A stretch of DNA of 64,000 bases from Ricinus communis (GCF_019578655.1 NC_063263.1:9113001-9177000), one strand, 5' to 3'. Shown: positions 38,294 through 51,487, numbered from the stretch's first letter. The notes: a model not told the origin generated them from the letters alone. Program-made: numbers and translations.

Positions 38294-40795
38294 ATCTTCT
38301 TCAGTCTCAAATTTCAAAGACAATGCCCGAAAACCAAACAAACAATCACTAAGAAAGAAAAGAAGAAAAGTTTTTTTTTTTTTTTAAAAAAATACTCTAA
38401 ACCAAAATGCAGCTTAATTAGATATGCATGTCCAAAATACACTTTCTAAAGATTCACTTAAATAAAAAAACTAGCGTACATATCTGTCAGAAAATCACTT
38501 GAACTTGTCAAATAAGAAATTCTGTGAAATTCTTCCCCTTACCTTTTTCTTTATATTTGATTATAGTTATTTGCTGTTGCTTATTTTATTAAATTAAGAT
38601 TATTTTGGAAATGTCAAAGAATTAATCTGGTTTAAGGTGCAGCATTTTCCACAACAACATCAAATTTGAGTCCTGCACGTTTTAGATTTAAGCATGCACT
38701 TTTGCTTACAAAAAGATTTTCGAAAGGTTTTGACAACTAAGTTTTGTTATTGCACTTTCTGACTTTCTTTGATTATCTTGTCTCATGTATGAGAAATTGT
38801 TATTATATAACCAATGCATGACTCGCAGAATCTCTAGTAAAGAAATTTTAATGCTTTTTTTTTATATTATTTTTCAATATCTTTCTGCACACTTCTTCAA
38901 ATCAGTATCACATTGAAAGTTTGTTTATCATAGTAAAATTTAGTCTAAATAAATCTTCGCTTGAGCTACTAATTATCCATTCTTTATCAATTAATAAAGA
39001 AACATGCAATATGTCCTAAATACAATTAATCAGTCAGTGAATGTCTTGAGAAAAATAGACAGGAGTATAATAAGATTTCACTGGGAAGGGGTTTAATTTT
39101 CAGTTCGTGTGCAAATTGGTCCAAGAATATCCTTAACCTTTGAGAGAGAGAGAGAGAGAAAGAGAAATAAAATAAAATAGAAAGTAGGGTTACAAAAGTT
39201 GACCAATTTCAGATGTGAGCCATGTTGGCCTATCCTCACCTACTATGAAGGCGAGGCTTTGGCCAGTTCGTGTTGCGTAACATGAGGGTGGCCTATTTCT
39301 CCAAGTAAAGACATGATATTGTTTATGAAACAAGATCACCAGATATAGATTTCAAGTTGCTTCTTTTCACGTGGACATCGAGAGGGTGACTGATGCAAAG
39401 CTTATTTCTTCGAGGGCCAGTTGTATCATTTTTGACTGTTTGCTGTTCTCCATTTCCAAGAAGCAAGAAAACCATGTAATGTAAGAGAGAAAGTACCGCT
39501 TCTCAATAGCATCCGAAAGCAATTGGTTTTACACTTTACGTATACGAGTTTCCCATCTCCAATACACTCTTTTATCCTCCTTTTATAGCTCAATTTCACT
39601 CGTGTCAAATACAATCTAATTATTTATTACATATACTTTTTTTTAACTATTTCATCTAATGCTTTCCGAATTTAAGAATACTTATTCGTACTTCATTTTA
39701 TTTTTAAAAATAATTTTTTTAAAATAATTTTTATAATTTTACAACAAAAAAATGACATTGTGAATCGACTAAAAAAATTATAAATAAATAAAAAGCTTAA
39801 TGCAATTATATGCAAGAAGTATGAAAATAATGTATTATATGTAATACATTTAATGGCTATGTTGTTAAATTTAGGATAAAATCTTTACTGATTTTTAATT
39901 TTTTTTTAGTAAGCATATTAGACTTGTCACGTTATTTTTTTATTCATGAAAATGTAAAAATTATCTTTTAAGAGTACTGTTAAAAATAAATTAAAAGTAT
40001 TTTTAAATTTTTAAATAAAATCATTAAAAAGAGTAAATTTTAAGATTTAATTAATCATTAAGCCTAAATATAGTAACTAATGTTGTCATTTGCAAGTTGA
40101 AGGACACTCATGCCTTTCTTATATACTTCCTTAGTTGCCTACTAATTGTCGTTTTTAGTATTTTATTTAAATTAAAAAAATATTTAATAAGTTTAATTAT
40201 GGAAACAATAACTTAATTAGAATAAATTACACGTCTACGACTATTCTAACACAAACATAAAATTGAAAAGAAAAGAAAAATGTAATATTGCAATGAATAT
40301 GTAAACAATTCACACTTCTTGCGGCCCAATCATTTTTTTTTAGACGAAGCAAAACAATTTTGACATTAATCTAGAAATTTCAACCACCAACACATCCTTT
40401 ACTATTGTTACTAACAATGCAAAATAATGAGTAATATACTTCTTGAAATACCAACTAACTCCAAATCATTTAATATTTTTAGTTTAGTTTTATATATTCA
40501 AGTTCAAAAAAATTATATTCATAGTGCTTAGATTATGAATTATGAGTTTTTATTTGTTTTTATTTCTTTAGACTTTTATTGACGAATGAAATGATAAACT
40601 ATAATATAAACTAAATATTATAAATTTTATTGTATTATTATGTACGATGAACTTATAAACAAATCGAGCTATCCAATAATTACTAAAACTATTTGTAATA
40701 TATTAAGAAAATTTAAACCCATCAAATTAGTATGCATAATCTAATCCTTTTGCATTGATTATGGTAGATCATATGCAATTATAATTGAATTATAA

Positions 40796-41400
40796 TTCTC
40801 TTAATTAATTGAACTTTGATTCAATCAAACTGCTTCCAGAAGTGCCTGATCATAGAACTTTGATTCAATTAAACTATTTTCAGAAGTGCTTCATCATATC
40901 TTATGATAATGTACTGTTAGGTTTAATTAAGTCAGCATCTTTTATTGAATTGACAAACTTTCACAAGTAGTAGATTCATGTTTTATAAAAATTTACTTTT
41001 AGGGTTTTATTAATTTATCATTTTTATTCAATTGACTTATTCTGAAAACTGCTAGATCATGTTCTATGAAAAATTAGTCCTAGAATTTGATCAATTCAAC
41101 AATTTTGTATTCAATTGACTTACTTTCCTATAATATTTTACTCTTAGGTTTTTTATCAATTCATTAAATTATTTGGAATTGATAAACTACATAAGTGCTA
41201 ATTCTTGTTATATGATAATTTACTCTTAGATTTGTTCAATTCATCATTTTTTTATTCAAGTGACCTATTTTCGCGGACTTGTTTGTTCATGTTCTATGAT
41301 AATTTACTCATAGATTTTGATCAATTAAATTTTCTTTTATGAAACTAGTTATTTTTATAAGTGCTAGATCTTGATTTATGTTATTTTGCTCAATTTATGA
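40796..41400 (+). repeat. Degenerate minisatellite, period about 83 bp
   Basis: Seven or so diverged units share the core GATCATGTTCTATGATAATT then TACTCTTAG, followed by GATCAATTCATCATTTT, TATTCAATTGACTTATTTTC and AGAAGTGCTA. Core positions at about 40973, 41055, 41217 and 41301 give spacings of 82 to 84 bp; one unit between them is shortened to about 55 bp. Confidence 0.7.
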
Positions 41401-41926
41401 AGTTTGTTAATTGAAATTATACCAATAGTGTTATGTCATGGAATGTAACAACTAAGAATTTTTTTTGTTTCTTTTTAATTAACTAAAGCTTTGATTAAAA
41501 TCGCAATTTTTATTCTTTTAATAAAATTAACAATTGAATAATGCTTTAATTCAACTTGGAAATGTAAACCCCTCATACATAGAACGTCTCTATACCAAAT
41601 CTCAGTAAATTTTAGGCAATAAGTTGTTGGACTTGAACGCAAGATCTTAAAATGTTGTTGATATATTATATGACATGTACTTGAATAATAACTCCATTAA
41701 TATATTTAACAAATCTTTTATTGTTTGACTGTTGTTAGAACATTTTCAACAATATTTTATATATGTTTCTCTATTAAATTATAAATTATCAACTCTTTAT
41801 TTTAATTTGTCTTGAAATGTGTGTATATTCCAACGATATTTTTTTATTTTACTCCTTAGTTAACTTTTTATTAATAAAGTAAAAAGAGAAAGAAAAAAAA
41901 ATAAGGAGATAGAACGTTACTCTTAA

Positions 41927-41949
41927 AATATATATATATATATATATAA
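41927..41949. repeat. (AT)n microsatellite
   Basis: An uninterrupted AT run of about 11 units in intergenic sequence. Confidence 0.9.
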
Positions 41950-43246
41950 GAAAGCGAAATAATAAAATATACTTAAGAGTCGCTTTTTTATTTTTTAAAT
42001 TTAAAAAGAGAGAATGCAATTCTTAAGTTATTTTAGAGAAGAATGATAAAATAGAAAGTCTTTTGAAAGCCTAATTTTTATATATATTCTCTATAACGGG
42101 GAAAGTTTTATTTAAGAGCTTGTTGAAAATGCTGTTATACTTAGTTGTTTAGTTTAATTATAAGATAGCTTCCTCAAAAATCTTCACAATAGCCAACCTT
42201 AAAAATATAAATTAGCATCTACCGTTAAGAAATTTTGGAAATATATAATAAAATTAATGAAAAAAATATTAAAATTAATATTTCGAATTTAAAATTTAAA
42301 TTATAAACCCAACATTTCTAGTAAAGAATACATACATTTGGTAAGATATTTTACTATTTCTATAAAAGTATGATATTATCCTTATATAAAGACTTAAAAA
42401 CACTACATCGATCCGGATCTAATCAAGAGCTTATAACTCTCTACAATTGCAATATAAATAAAATTTTCAATTTCAACAGAAATCTCAGAATTTTATTAGT
42501 TTACTATCTTAACCTCAAGTCTAAGTCCAAAATATCATTTAATTGAAGTTGAGGTTAAAAAATGAGGTTCCATCCCATGATTTTATCCTTTTATATAGAG
42601 TAACTAAATTGGACCAAATCGAGCTCGAATTGAAAGTTTCTGAATGGAGTGGAATTCAAACCTACCATATTTGTACTCTGTTCACTTTGATCAAATCACT
42701 AGATAGAATGACTTGAGTCTGTCAAAATTCTTTTTGGCTGCCAAAATATGGTGTCAACTTCTATTTTATATTTCCTCCAATTTCTTTTGCTAGTTGTTCT
42801 TCCCCCATAGAAGGTTGTGCACTTTATACTAGAAAATCATTTTTCACTTGCACGTTTATTCTTTTCTTACAGGATATCTTCAAAAGGTTTTGACACCTAA
42901 CTTTTGTTTCTCCCACTTCTCTGTTATCTTTGAACTTTGAAGTGTAGCATCTCTACAAATCATCCGAGCACTTGCAGAATCTCTACAAGCCCAGGATTTA
43001 ATGCTTTGTTATCCCAATTACTGTCCAGGCAATGCTTGGCCAGCATGTTGCTTTTTGTTTATGCATCACAACAGGTGAGATGGTCTTCTCGTCTTTTTGT
43101 TATTATTATTATTACTATTATTATGGATATAAATTATTTTTGGAGGCAAAACGCATACAATTCCATATAGATACTTGCATTCCTTATAGGCAAGGGTAGC
43201 ATTTGCATTCTGTTCATGCACAGCACACGCATCTTACCAAAATAAA

Positions 43247-43270
43247 ATAATAATAATAATAATAATAATT
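43247..43270 (+). repeat. (TAA)n microsatellite
   Basis: About eight TAA units in the 3' flank of TauE/SafE copy D. Confidence 0.9.
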
Positions 43271-43299
43271 TCTATAACAAATCACAATTTACAATCCAA

Positions 43300-43370
43300 G
43301 ATGGCATGCTCCCATTGACGAGTATCTAATAACAAAATGATGGCCTGCTCCCATTGAAGAGTATCTAATT
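43300..43370 (+). repeat. 39-bp tandem duplication
   Basis: GATGGCATGCTCCCATTGAC at 43300 recurs with two differences at 43339 (GATGGCCTGCTCCCATTGAA), each followed by GAGTATCTAAT. Confidence 0.85.
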
Positions 43371-43843
43371 CTAAACTTGATTTTATCAAACAATTGAAAG
43401 CTAATCAAACCCTTTGGAAATAACAAGCATGGTTACTTGGATATGAGCTTAAGAGGACATTATTAAAAATTAAACGAAGAGCCATATACATTAAACTATT
43501 CAATGTTAGGCATGCAGGATCTTAGGTTCCACCCTCCATTCAAAAATATTACCAAGTCAAGAACAGAGACGCTAACCAATCAGCTAGAAAATCAATCTTA
43601 AGTTTCCAACAGATAACGCGATGAGTGCTTGCAGCTTCACAAGCCTCTTGCTCCAAAGTGGGAGGAGGCGCATCAGACAAGTAGGACAGAAGAAGCTCCT
43701 TTAGAATTAAAGCTCCAGTCATGTCAAGGGATTAATGTTTCAAGTCATCAGGCAAGTAACATATAATAGCTAAACCAAGAATCTGAAGTTATAGAAGCAA
43801 TCGTAATGTGGAGGACTTCAAATGTAGAAAATAGAGACAGATA

Positions 43844-46660
43844 CTAAGCTTCATAAGAACAAATGTCCTCGAATCCCATGTACTCCTTCCTTTCGATCTT
43901 TTTAATTGCACGTGCTATGCCAACACCACCTGCTCAAGGACAAAAACAAAAAGGCTTCATTAATGATGACAGCAATATATGAGATTCATATGAAAATATC
44001 ACATTGTCTATAAAATTTTGCAGAAAATAAGCGGTTAAAATAATACATACCGAGTGATATTGCACTTGCAAAGATTGTGAAGGCTAGAATGAAAATTATC
44101 AGGGATGCTCTCCCCAGTAAGCTAATCAACTTTCTTACCACATGTTGCCCCACAAATGCAGCAATGATAGCCACAGCAAAAAGGTAAAGAGCTGTTAAGA
44201 ATAGAACAAATAATTAAATTCTCTGATGAAAATATTTTCCTCACAATTGCATTTTGATGAGCACTAAACTCAGTCAGCTATCTAAGTTACCATAAGGAAC
44301 AGGGAAACGTTTGAGAAGATAATATTCGATGACGGACATGGAAGCAGAGAAAGCCATAATAAATGTAGCTGTAGCACTTGACACCTGCAATAATGCATTA
44401 ATCCAGACATAAATCAGGTTTTACTTTAACATAAGCTACAGTAATCGGTTCTTTCAGGAACATCAAATAAAAGAAGCAGGGCAATTACACCTGAGGAGGG
44501 ATTCCCATCTCCAGAAATAGAGGACCTAAAATGAACCCGCCACCAAGTCCAAGCATCCCACCAACTACACCAGCCAATATACCAATGGCAGAATAGGAAA
44601 CAAGTTGGTGGATTTTCCAGTTTGTGCTGACTTCTCCCCTGGATGCAATCTTTCGCTGGCCTTTATACAGGCTAATTGCCTCATATCCAGTTACACCAAC
44701 AGCTACAGGGATCTGAAAGGCAATATGGAAGCATAACATCTGTCCTGACTTAACATAACATTTCTCAGAGATTTAGGAATGATGCAAGTCATTTATTTGT
44801 GATGAAAATACCTGTAATGTGCTTAATACCCAATATGTTACTGAACAAGTTGTTGAGTAATTCTATACCAAACAGATAAAAGCTTCCCATTAGTTTTGCT
44901 CATGAGTACCCAAAAAATTAAGTTTTCAATGAATAGCAATAAGCAGATAAAACCTTGCCAATCTGCAAGGCAAGAATTATCGACCAAACAGCAACAAGAA
45001 GTCCAAGTTCCTTCCAGCAAACATTCTCACCAATAGAGACCTGAGAAGATTACAGGAGTCAGTCCTGTAAAACTGTAAGTAAATGAACCACAAGCCGTAG
45101 AGATATTTTTACCTTCTCCCTTTTGGACTCACTGAATTGTGCTTGAGCAACAATGGTGGAGCCCGTGGGAGGAGATTTTTCCTCCATCTCTTCAGTTGTG
45201 TCCTCTGATTAATGACAAATTTAGCTGCAGCAAGAGGAGGGAAAGAAAAGGAAAACAATGCACAACTCAATTTCATAGACAACTCACCATCAATTTCCAA
45301 GTGTCTAGCAGCCTCCTGCGGAATTATAACAAGTGAAAACAAGTAACAAGCGGAAAAGAATCAAGTAAGAAAAATAATGCTTATAGAGCGGGAAACTTAG
45401 AGGACCTTTTTCAATTTGGTTTCTTGTTTCCATGTTTCAACACCCTTGAAGAATGCCTTGCTCGATGTCACTGCAGGATATCCAGAATGACTCATGTAGC
45501 CCAAGAAGATTAACAAATAGATATTCTAATAATAACAAAGAAATACCTATGAAAAGAATGATTAGCAAAATTGTGATTGCCCAGTCTGCAAAAATGACGT
45601 TGAGAGCAACTCCCAGGCTAATTCCTAGGACCAACATTGGTTGAAATAGAAGTGCTAGATCATAGTCAATGATAGGCAGCTCAAGTGTGGGATGTCTTAA
45701 CTTTAAATTGTAGTAAACAGTTGCAGCTGCTGCACCTGTTATCATACCTTAGAAAGCAAGCAGGACCAACAAAAAGATGTGAAATATATTCACTAAACAA
45801 TTATGTAACGAAAGTCAAGAAATTTTGAACCAACTTTGAGATTCCTAAAATAAATATTTCGAAAACTTGATAGAAATTTTTTGAAATCTAAGACAAGAGA
45901 GCCTAAGCGGCATTCATTTTCTCTTTTGCACGGAAACCCCTCAGTGCTCGGTAAAAGTAGAATTGAATAGTAAAAATTGCCATTTGCATTTGAAGGTGTA
46001 CATTTTCTTACATTTTGACAAAGCTGTTGATGATTTCGCATCAAACCCAACAATCAAGGTAAGCATAGGAACAAAGATGCCACCCCCGCCAACACCTCCC
46101 ACACTCCCACATGCTGCACCAAAGACTCCAATTACGCCACCAAGCACAATTTTCCAGCCAAATCTCATTTCCTGCAAAGCATTATCTCAAAATAATATAA
46201 TCAAATTCAACTGCAACAAGAATTTTACATATGCACACACAGAAAAGAGAGTCAAAACTCAAAAGCACTTCAATTAAAAACTATTCTAACATAATTACTT
46301 TGATAGCCTGTCAGTATGTTTACAACCCCTTCCATCCTAAAACTTAAAACCATATCATGGTTTTCCAAGCTGTACTCAATAAACAAGTGTTGATCCAACA
46401 AAATTACATGAAAAACATAAGGTAATGAAATACTGAATTACCGGCCAAACATGTTTATAACCCAGTCGGCCTTTTTGGTAAAAGAAGTTTGATGCCCGCG
46501 TTACATGGTGGAACTCAACCTCTTTAGGCCTTTTATAATCTGAACCTAGTAGTTTCAGTCTTGTCTCTGATAAAGCAAGCAATGAACCTACAACAAGAAA
46601 ACTGCTTAAAATTGCTCCAAGCATTATCAAGCTCCACCTCACTGACCAAATCTTGGCCAT
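43844..46660 (-). CDS. Sulfite exporter TauE/SafE family protein, copy D
   Basis: Twelve exons: 46442-46660, 46012-46171, 45547-45747, 45406-45470, 45288-45315, 45113-45204, 44954-45040, 44812-44862, 44491-44712, 44291-44384, 44051-44191, 43844-43929. They total 1446 nt, 481 residues, all junctions GT-AG and in phase. Both family glycine motifs are intact ([40 protein letters not shown]), as is the exon 10 block [27 protein letters not shown] in two parts. The N-terminal hydrophobic helix is [20 protein letters not shown]. The central loop (exons 5-6) differs most from A and C. The start at 46660 is the first ATG; a GA repeat in the leader reads as an open Glu-Arg run but has no ATG. The tail [13 protein letters not shown] is close to copy A. 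Confidence 0.94.
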
Positions 46661-46669
46661 CAGATTCCT

Positions 46670-46672
<3 letters not shown>

Positions 46673-46702
<30 letters not shown>
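46673..46702 (-). repeat. (GA)n microsatellite in copy D leader
   Basis: CT run on the plus strand, GA on the sense strand, ending 13 bases before the ATG of TauE/SafE copy D. Confidence 0.95.
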
Positions 46703-46705
<3 letters not shown>

Positions 46706-49490
46706 CAAAGTTTGATAGAAAACTCTCAAATCCAAATCTCCAACCCAAGTTCTAATATACGGCTCTTACACATTTTTCAAATATACTGCAAGCAGATGCT
46801 ATACTCTTAATTGAAACAGACTTGATAATCCAGGAGCAAATCTGACTGAAAAACGCATATTTTGATAATCACCGCCTACGCTAGAGTTCATAAACTCCAG
46901 ATTCAAATTCAACCAGTACTCTCTCCACCTCTCTCTATTTCTGTTTTCTTTTTATCTAGCTACTCTTTTTCTATCAATTTGTCTTGTGGTACATACAATA
47001 AAATCAAAGATGAAAGCGACATAAAGCCGATATTCCAGAGAAAACAGGTTCCTTAAAGTTAGAACATTTATTTATCACTTCATTTACTATTTTCTTTCCT
47101 TAGGAGGTAAAAAAGAAATAACATTTCAAAATCATGAGAGAACTACAGAAATATTACTTCAAGCAAGTCCCTGATGTAATGGAACTAACAAGAAATTGTA
47201 ATTCATCTGCATACAGGAAACAATAGCTCCCACCATAGATACAATTCACACACAAAAAATGTATAAAAGTGAAATAAATTATTTTAGATGTGACATGAAA
47301 GTTTGGAGTGACAGATGCATCCTCCAACCACACACATGGCATATTGACCATCTTCACGTTTTTCTTGTAGTTCTAAATTCATGAACTTACTTCATAATAA
47401 CACTAAGCGTAGCAAAGACGCTAACATGCAGCAAATCAAAATCGTGAAGAAAATTGCTCATTTGTCGTTTTCCAATTATTCAAAAAGGTACAATACTATT
47501 TTCTCGATCAACTGCTCAGACAAAGAATCTGAATGAAAGAAATGATTTTGCACTCAGCTATCTCCAAAATACAAAGGCATTTTCCCACTTAGTTTTCCAG
47601 TCATGAACTTTGTGCACGATAGATTCCTAGGATGCTATAAGATTATACGGAAATACAATTAAGATTTATTTACAAATTTGGATTGAGTGTTATAAACTCA
47701 AACATTCTACAGTCCAGATACATATAGATATTGGAATTTCTTTAACGTGCTACAATAATACTTGACTATAACATGATAAAGCATTATGTTACTGTTCCAT
47801 ATTATCTCTTGAAGAAAAATAACATTAGTTCACACTTGTGATACACACAGCTAATCCTAGTTATGGTAAACAGGAAGCCACACAAAACTCGTCCAATTTC
47901 AATGATACTTGACTTCAAACAAGGAAGATATGGTCCGAGGATGATATTTGAGGCTAACATTAGATGTAATAGGGAAAAGAAAATCTTCCCAAAATCCCGT
48001 TCCCATCAAACCAAGAATAGAAGTGAATAATTTCTAGAGAGAATCCGTGCTGCTTTCATCTCTAACACTTGAGAAAATTTTTTGGCAATGACAGAAATTT
48101 TGGATGCTAAATAGAACAGATCATGCATCTAAACAAACATAAAGACATCACGGCCAGCCTTGTCTGAGAAGACATCATTAGAAAATACAAAATGCCAAGA
48201 GTACAGAACTCGTGGGCAAATTCTAGCCATCTCTGGGCAGAAGGCTTCTCAAGCAAGGTTGTATCGTCAGGCTTGCAACATTAAGTAAAGTTGAGATACA
48301 GACGCCAAAAATCTATACGCTTTTCAACTTTTCACACTATGTCCCCATTTCATAATCATGAAAGAGATTTCTTCTCGGAGGTATGATTCCAAGATGAACC
48401 AATTGCATGATACACCTCAATGACAGCATCCTAACTACTGGAATTGAAGCATGATACATCCATTTAAAATTGAAATATGTGACACATTAGATTGTCAGCA
48501 AAATTAATAATCTTGACTGTTTTTACCAACCAATAAAAAAAAAAAAAAAAAGTTGTTCTACCAATAAATATGAATTATGCATGTTAAATTTTAGGAAGCG
48601 AATAATATACCTCTCCTAATCTTCTTCAACACTTAAAGGTAGAAGAGTCCTCTTACTTGACTTGGAAACTGAAAGAACTCTCTAGCCAGCTGCATTCCAT
48701 ACATCATTCTGCTCTCCCAACCTCATGCCGCCGAGTGCGTATGATGTCCAACATAGTTATCAAAAAGTTCTCTTGATTCGCAAGCATTCTGTTTAATGAT
48801 TCATTAAAATTGACAAAAGAAACCAAACAAATATAGTTGTCTAAATACTTACAGCCAATTTATTTTATATCTGACACTTCAGTCATGAAGAAGAGCCTTA
48901 TTTCCTATGAGTATCTTATAGGCCTATATCTGCTTAATTCTTTTGGGGTTGGTCAAATTCAGGTACAGTATCTGAATTGATTGATAATGTGATGAAATGA
49001 ACAAGGATACTAGCATAGTTGTTACCACAAAGGCACAGGCAAAACTGAACAGCCCAAATATCACAACCAGCATTCTATTCTTGATCTTCATTACCTTCAC
49101 ATCGACAATCTACCCACAGTTCCTTCAGCATATCCATTTTCCTTTCAACTAAAACTATACACCGGTTCCTATTTGTCACAGCTTCAAAAGGAAAAATAAT
49201 TGCAGACTCAAAACCACTACTCCTGTGTCCATCTAATTCTGCTCACTGGTCTAGTTACACCATAATGATCTTTACAGCATAATTTGTATCTTCAACCCAC
49301 CCAATTGCGATTGGAACCATTTTTCATCCTGCTTCAGTATCTCTTTTTCCCTTATTCTCCAATTCGGCTGCCTGCATATTGAAGCAGGTCATTCGGCTGC
49401 CTCCAACTTATAAAATTACGGTTTTGAAACATTGAACAAAAACCCCCTAAAACAGGTTTACAACGTTTCAAGATAGTTTTTTGACACAAC

Positions 49491-49611
49491 AAAACACATA
49501 TACAACATTAAGAAAACAACTAAAACAGAAATTATCTATGGAAATGAATATAAAACACATGCAAAACATTAAGAAAACAATTGCAGCAGAGATGACCTAT
49601 ATAAATGAATC
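49491..49611 (+). repeat. 61-bp imperfect tandem duplication
   Basis: Two units begin AAAACACAT at 49491 and 49552, share ACATTAAGAAAACAA and end with AAATGAAT. They differ at many positions, so the duplication is not recent. Confidence 0.8.
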
Positions 49612-50191
49612 TTTACACCAGCAGATTAGACAAAACCAGGTAACAAATTCTAATACTACTATGACAAAACCATTAGGCTGCTCAGCAGTATCCAGATTGT
49701 CACTCCCCAAGACCATTGGAAATAAAAAAAAAATTTGCTAGAATAAAGTCATAATATCATATAGAGGGCTTATTCGACAATGTAAATTGTAATACCAAAA
49801 AAACACCCAAAGTACAAGGTCTCATTTTGTTATGTTGCCATTTATCACAAATAATCCAAGAATTACAACTATACTTCACTACTTGGTCACAAGATCTTAT
49901 GCATTTGAGAACAATAATAGAACATCTAATATATTCATATACAACACAAGAACAAGTTCACAGACTGAAACATTCACTTAAGTTCAGATTAAACAATACA
50001 AGTGTTACAACAAGATTAGCTCATGTACAAACAACACAATGAAACAAACACTAGAGTACTACATAACTATATTAGAAACAAAAACGCAGATACTATAAAC
50101 TTTTTTCTAATTGGGATAAACTTTTTTGTAATTGGGTTTTTACACAAAACCTTCAGTCAAAATTGGCCTCTCACCTTCTTCTTTCTCCTCC

Positions 50192-50653
50192 TCAATCACC
50201 CCCATTTTCTCCTTTCTTCTTCTCTCCTCCAATCTTTAACCCTTTTAACCCTTCATTAACACACTCCTTTTCTTTTTCTCTCTCCTTCACGTCATCACCG
50301 CCAACCACCACCACCTTGTCCTTACCCTCCTCCACCACTCCCCCACCCTTCTCCGCCACACACGGGCCCGGCGCATCTGCCCCACTCTCTACTCCCGTCA
50401 AACTGTCCGGCACAGCAGATTCCGGCCAGGGGGCGCCGTCGACGAACTCTTTAGCTTCATCAGGCCAAGGGTCTTGCACACAATCGGTCTCTTCATCTTC
50501 GTCGTCGCTGGTCAAGATTGAGGTGACGCGTGACTTAACGGCGGAGGCTGCTTTAAAAAAAGCTTCTTTAATTGAATCGGGAGGTAGAGCACAGTCTTCG
50601 AGGCCTGCGTCTTCCAGACGTGGAGGGAGGATCTCGTTTATTGATTCTTCCAT
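50192..50653 (-). CDS. Acidic plant protein of unknown function
   Basis: A single-exon open frame of 153 residues from ATG to TGA. Base composition is clearly richer in G and C than the flanks, which supports coding. The N-terminal 45 residues look ordered and constrained (EILPPRLEDAGLEDCALPPD, IKEAFFKAASAVKSRVTSIL). The rest is strongly acidic and low in complexity (SDDEDEETDCVQDPWPDEA, then Gly/Glu/Lys-rich). There is no signal peptide or membrane segment. I do not recognise a characterised family; I believe similar short proteins occur in other dicots, but I cannot name one. An intron extending the protein is not needed to explain the sequence. Confidence 0.75.
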   Translation of the reverse strand: MEESINEILPPRLEDAGLEDCALPPDSIKEAFFKAASAVKSRVTSILTSDDEDEETDCVQDPWPDEAKEFVDGAPWPESAVPDSLTGVESGADAPGPCVAEKGGGVVEEGKDKVVVVGGDDVKEREKEKECVNEGLKGLKIGGEKKKGENGGD

Positions 50654-51487
50654 AATTTAATCAAGGATTGAAATTTTTGATACTCCAAAAACCCTAATAC
50701 TTCTCAAAGTTTGGCAAGTTTCGGTTTTAGTTGTTCTCCTTTAAAAGCTCAGTTGCTGAAATTATTATTAAAACATTAAAATAAAATTCTAGAAAGGCAT
50801 AAATATTTTAATTTAAACCGACTCTGTATCTGGATCAATCCAGAAAAACATTATCATAATCTGTTGGTATAATGCATAACTATAAGTATTACACAAATAA
50901 ACTAGATTATGAAATTTTATATTTTTCTACTCTCTCAGCCTCGTGCTCTCTCTTAATTGAAGAAAAAATTCAAAAAGAAAGTAAATTAAATTAAATACAA
51001 AATTCATTTCATTTAAAATAAACTTTTATTGTACCGAACACCAGACTTTATTTGCAAATAAATTCTATTGAAAACACATTTGTATTCTGCATAAAATCTG
51101 AAATTAAACTTAATGTCAAGCTGAATTATGAGTTGTGTTTACCTTCCATGTTTCAGTCATATCCTATAATCAATTCGGTTCTGAATCTCAGCAAAAGGTT
51201 CGTCTCTTTTTCTCAATTACATGTCTACCTTAAAATTAAACATTAAAATCAAAGAACATATCTAGATGAGTCGCATATTACAATATTAAGTACAAACATA
51301 AAACTTTCAGAAAAGTAGACATCAAAATGAAAATGGAACTGTGTTTCCACAGCTACATATTATACATGTAAAAGAATTTTCATTTTCCCTTGCCCAATTA
51401 TTGCTCCCCACTTATAATCACTGCATATTCAATTGAAATTTGACATATATGAATGACAGTTGCATTTCCAGTTCAAAAATCTTCCTT
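50654..51487. other. Intergenic
   Basis: 834 bases: promoter of the acidic protein on the left, 3' UTR of the Rab7 gene on the right. Nothing else recognised. Confidence 0.5.

Larger units (their letters stand above)
38294..43843. other. Gene-free gap between TauE/SafE copies C and D
   Basis: 5.5 kb holding the promoter of copy C on the left and the 3' flank of copy D on the right. It contains a degenerate minisatellite (40796-41400), an AT dinucleotide run (41927-41949), a TAA run (43247-43270), a 39-bp duplication (43300-43370) and a stretch (39690-39890) related to 31700-31920. No exon of a further TauE/SafE copy or other gene was recognised. Confidence 0.5.
46661..50191. other. Intergenic, between copy D 5' end and acidic-protein 3' end
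   Basis: 3.5 kb. It holds the leader of copy D, with a CT run at 46673-46702, and its promoter. The rest is AT-rich with no recognised coding. A 61-bp tandem duplication lies at 49491-49611. Part of the right end is probably the 3' UTR of the next gene. Confidence 0.5.

Noticed and set aside
46376..46735. Upstream extension of copy D with a Glu-Arg repeat
   Set aside because: The run comes from a GA microsatellite in the leader, and no ATG precedes the one at 46660.
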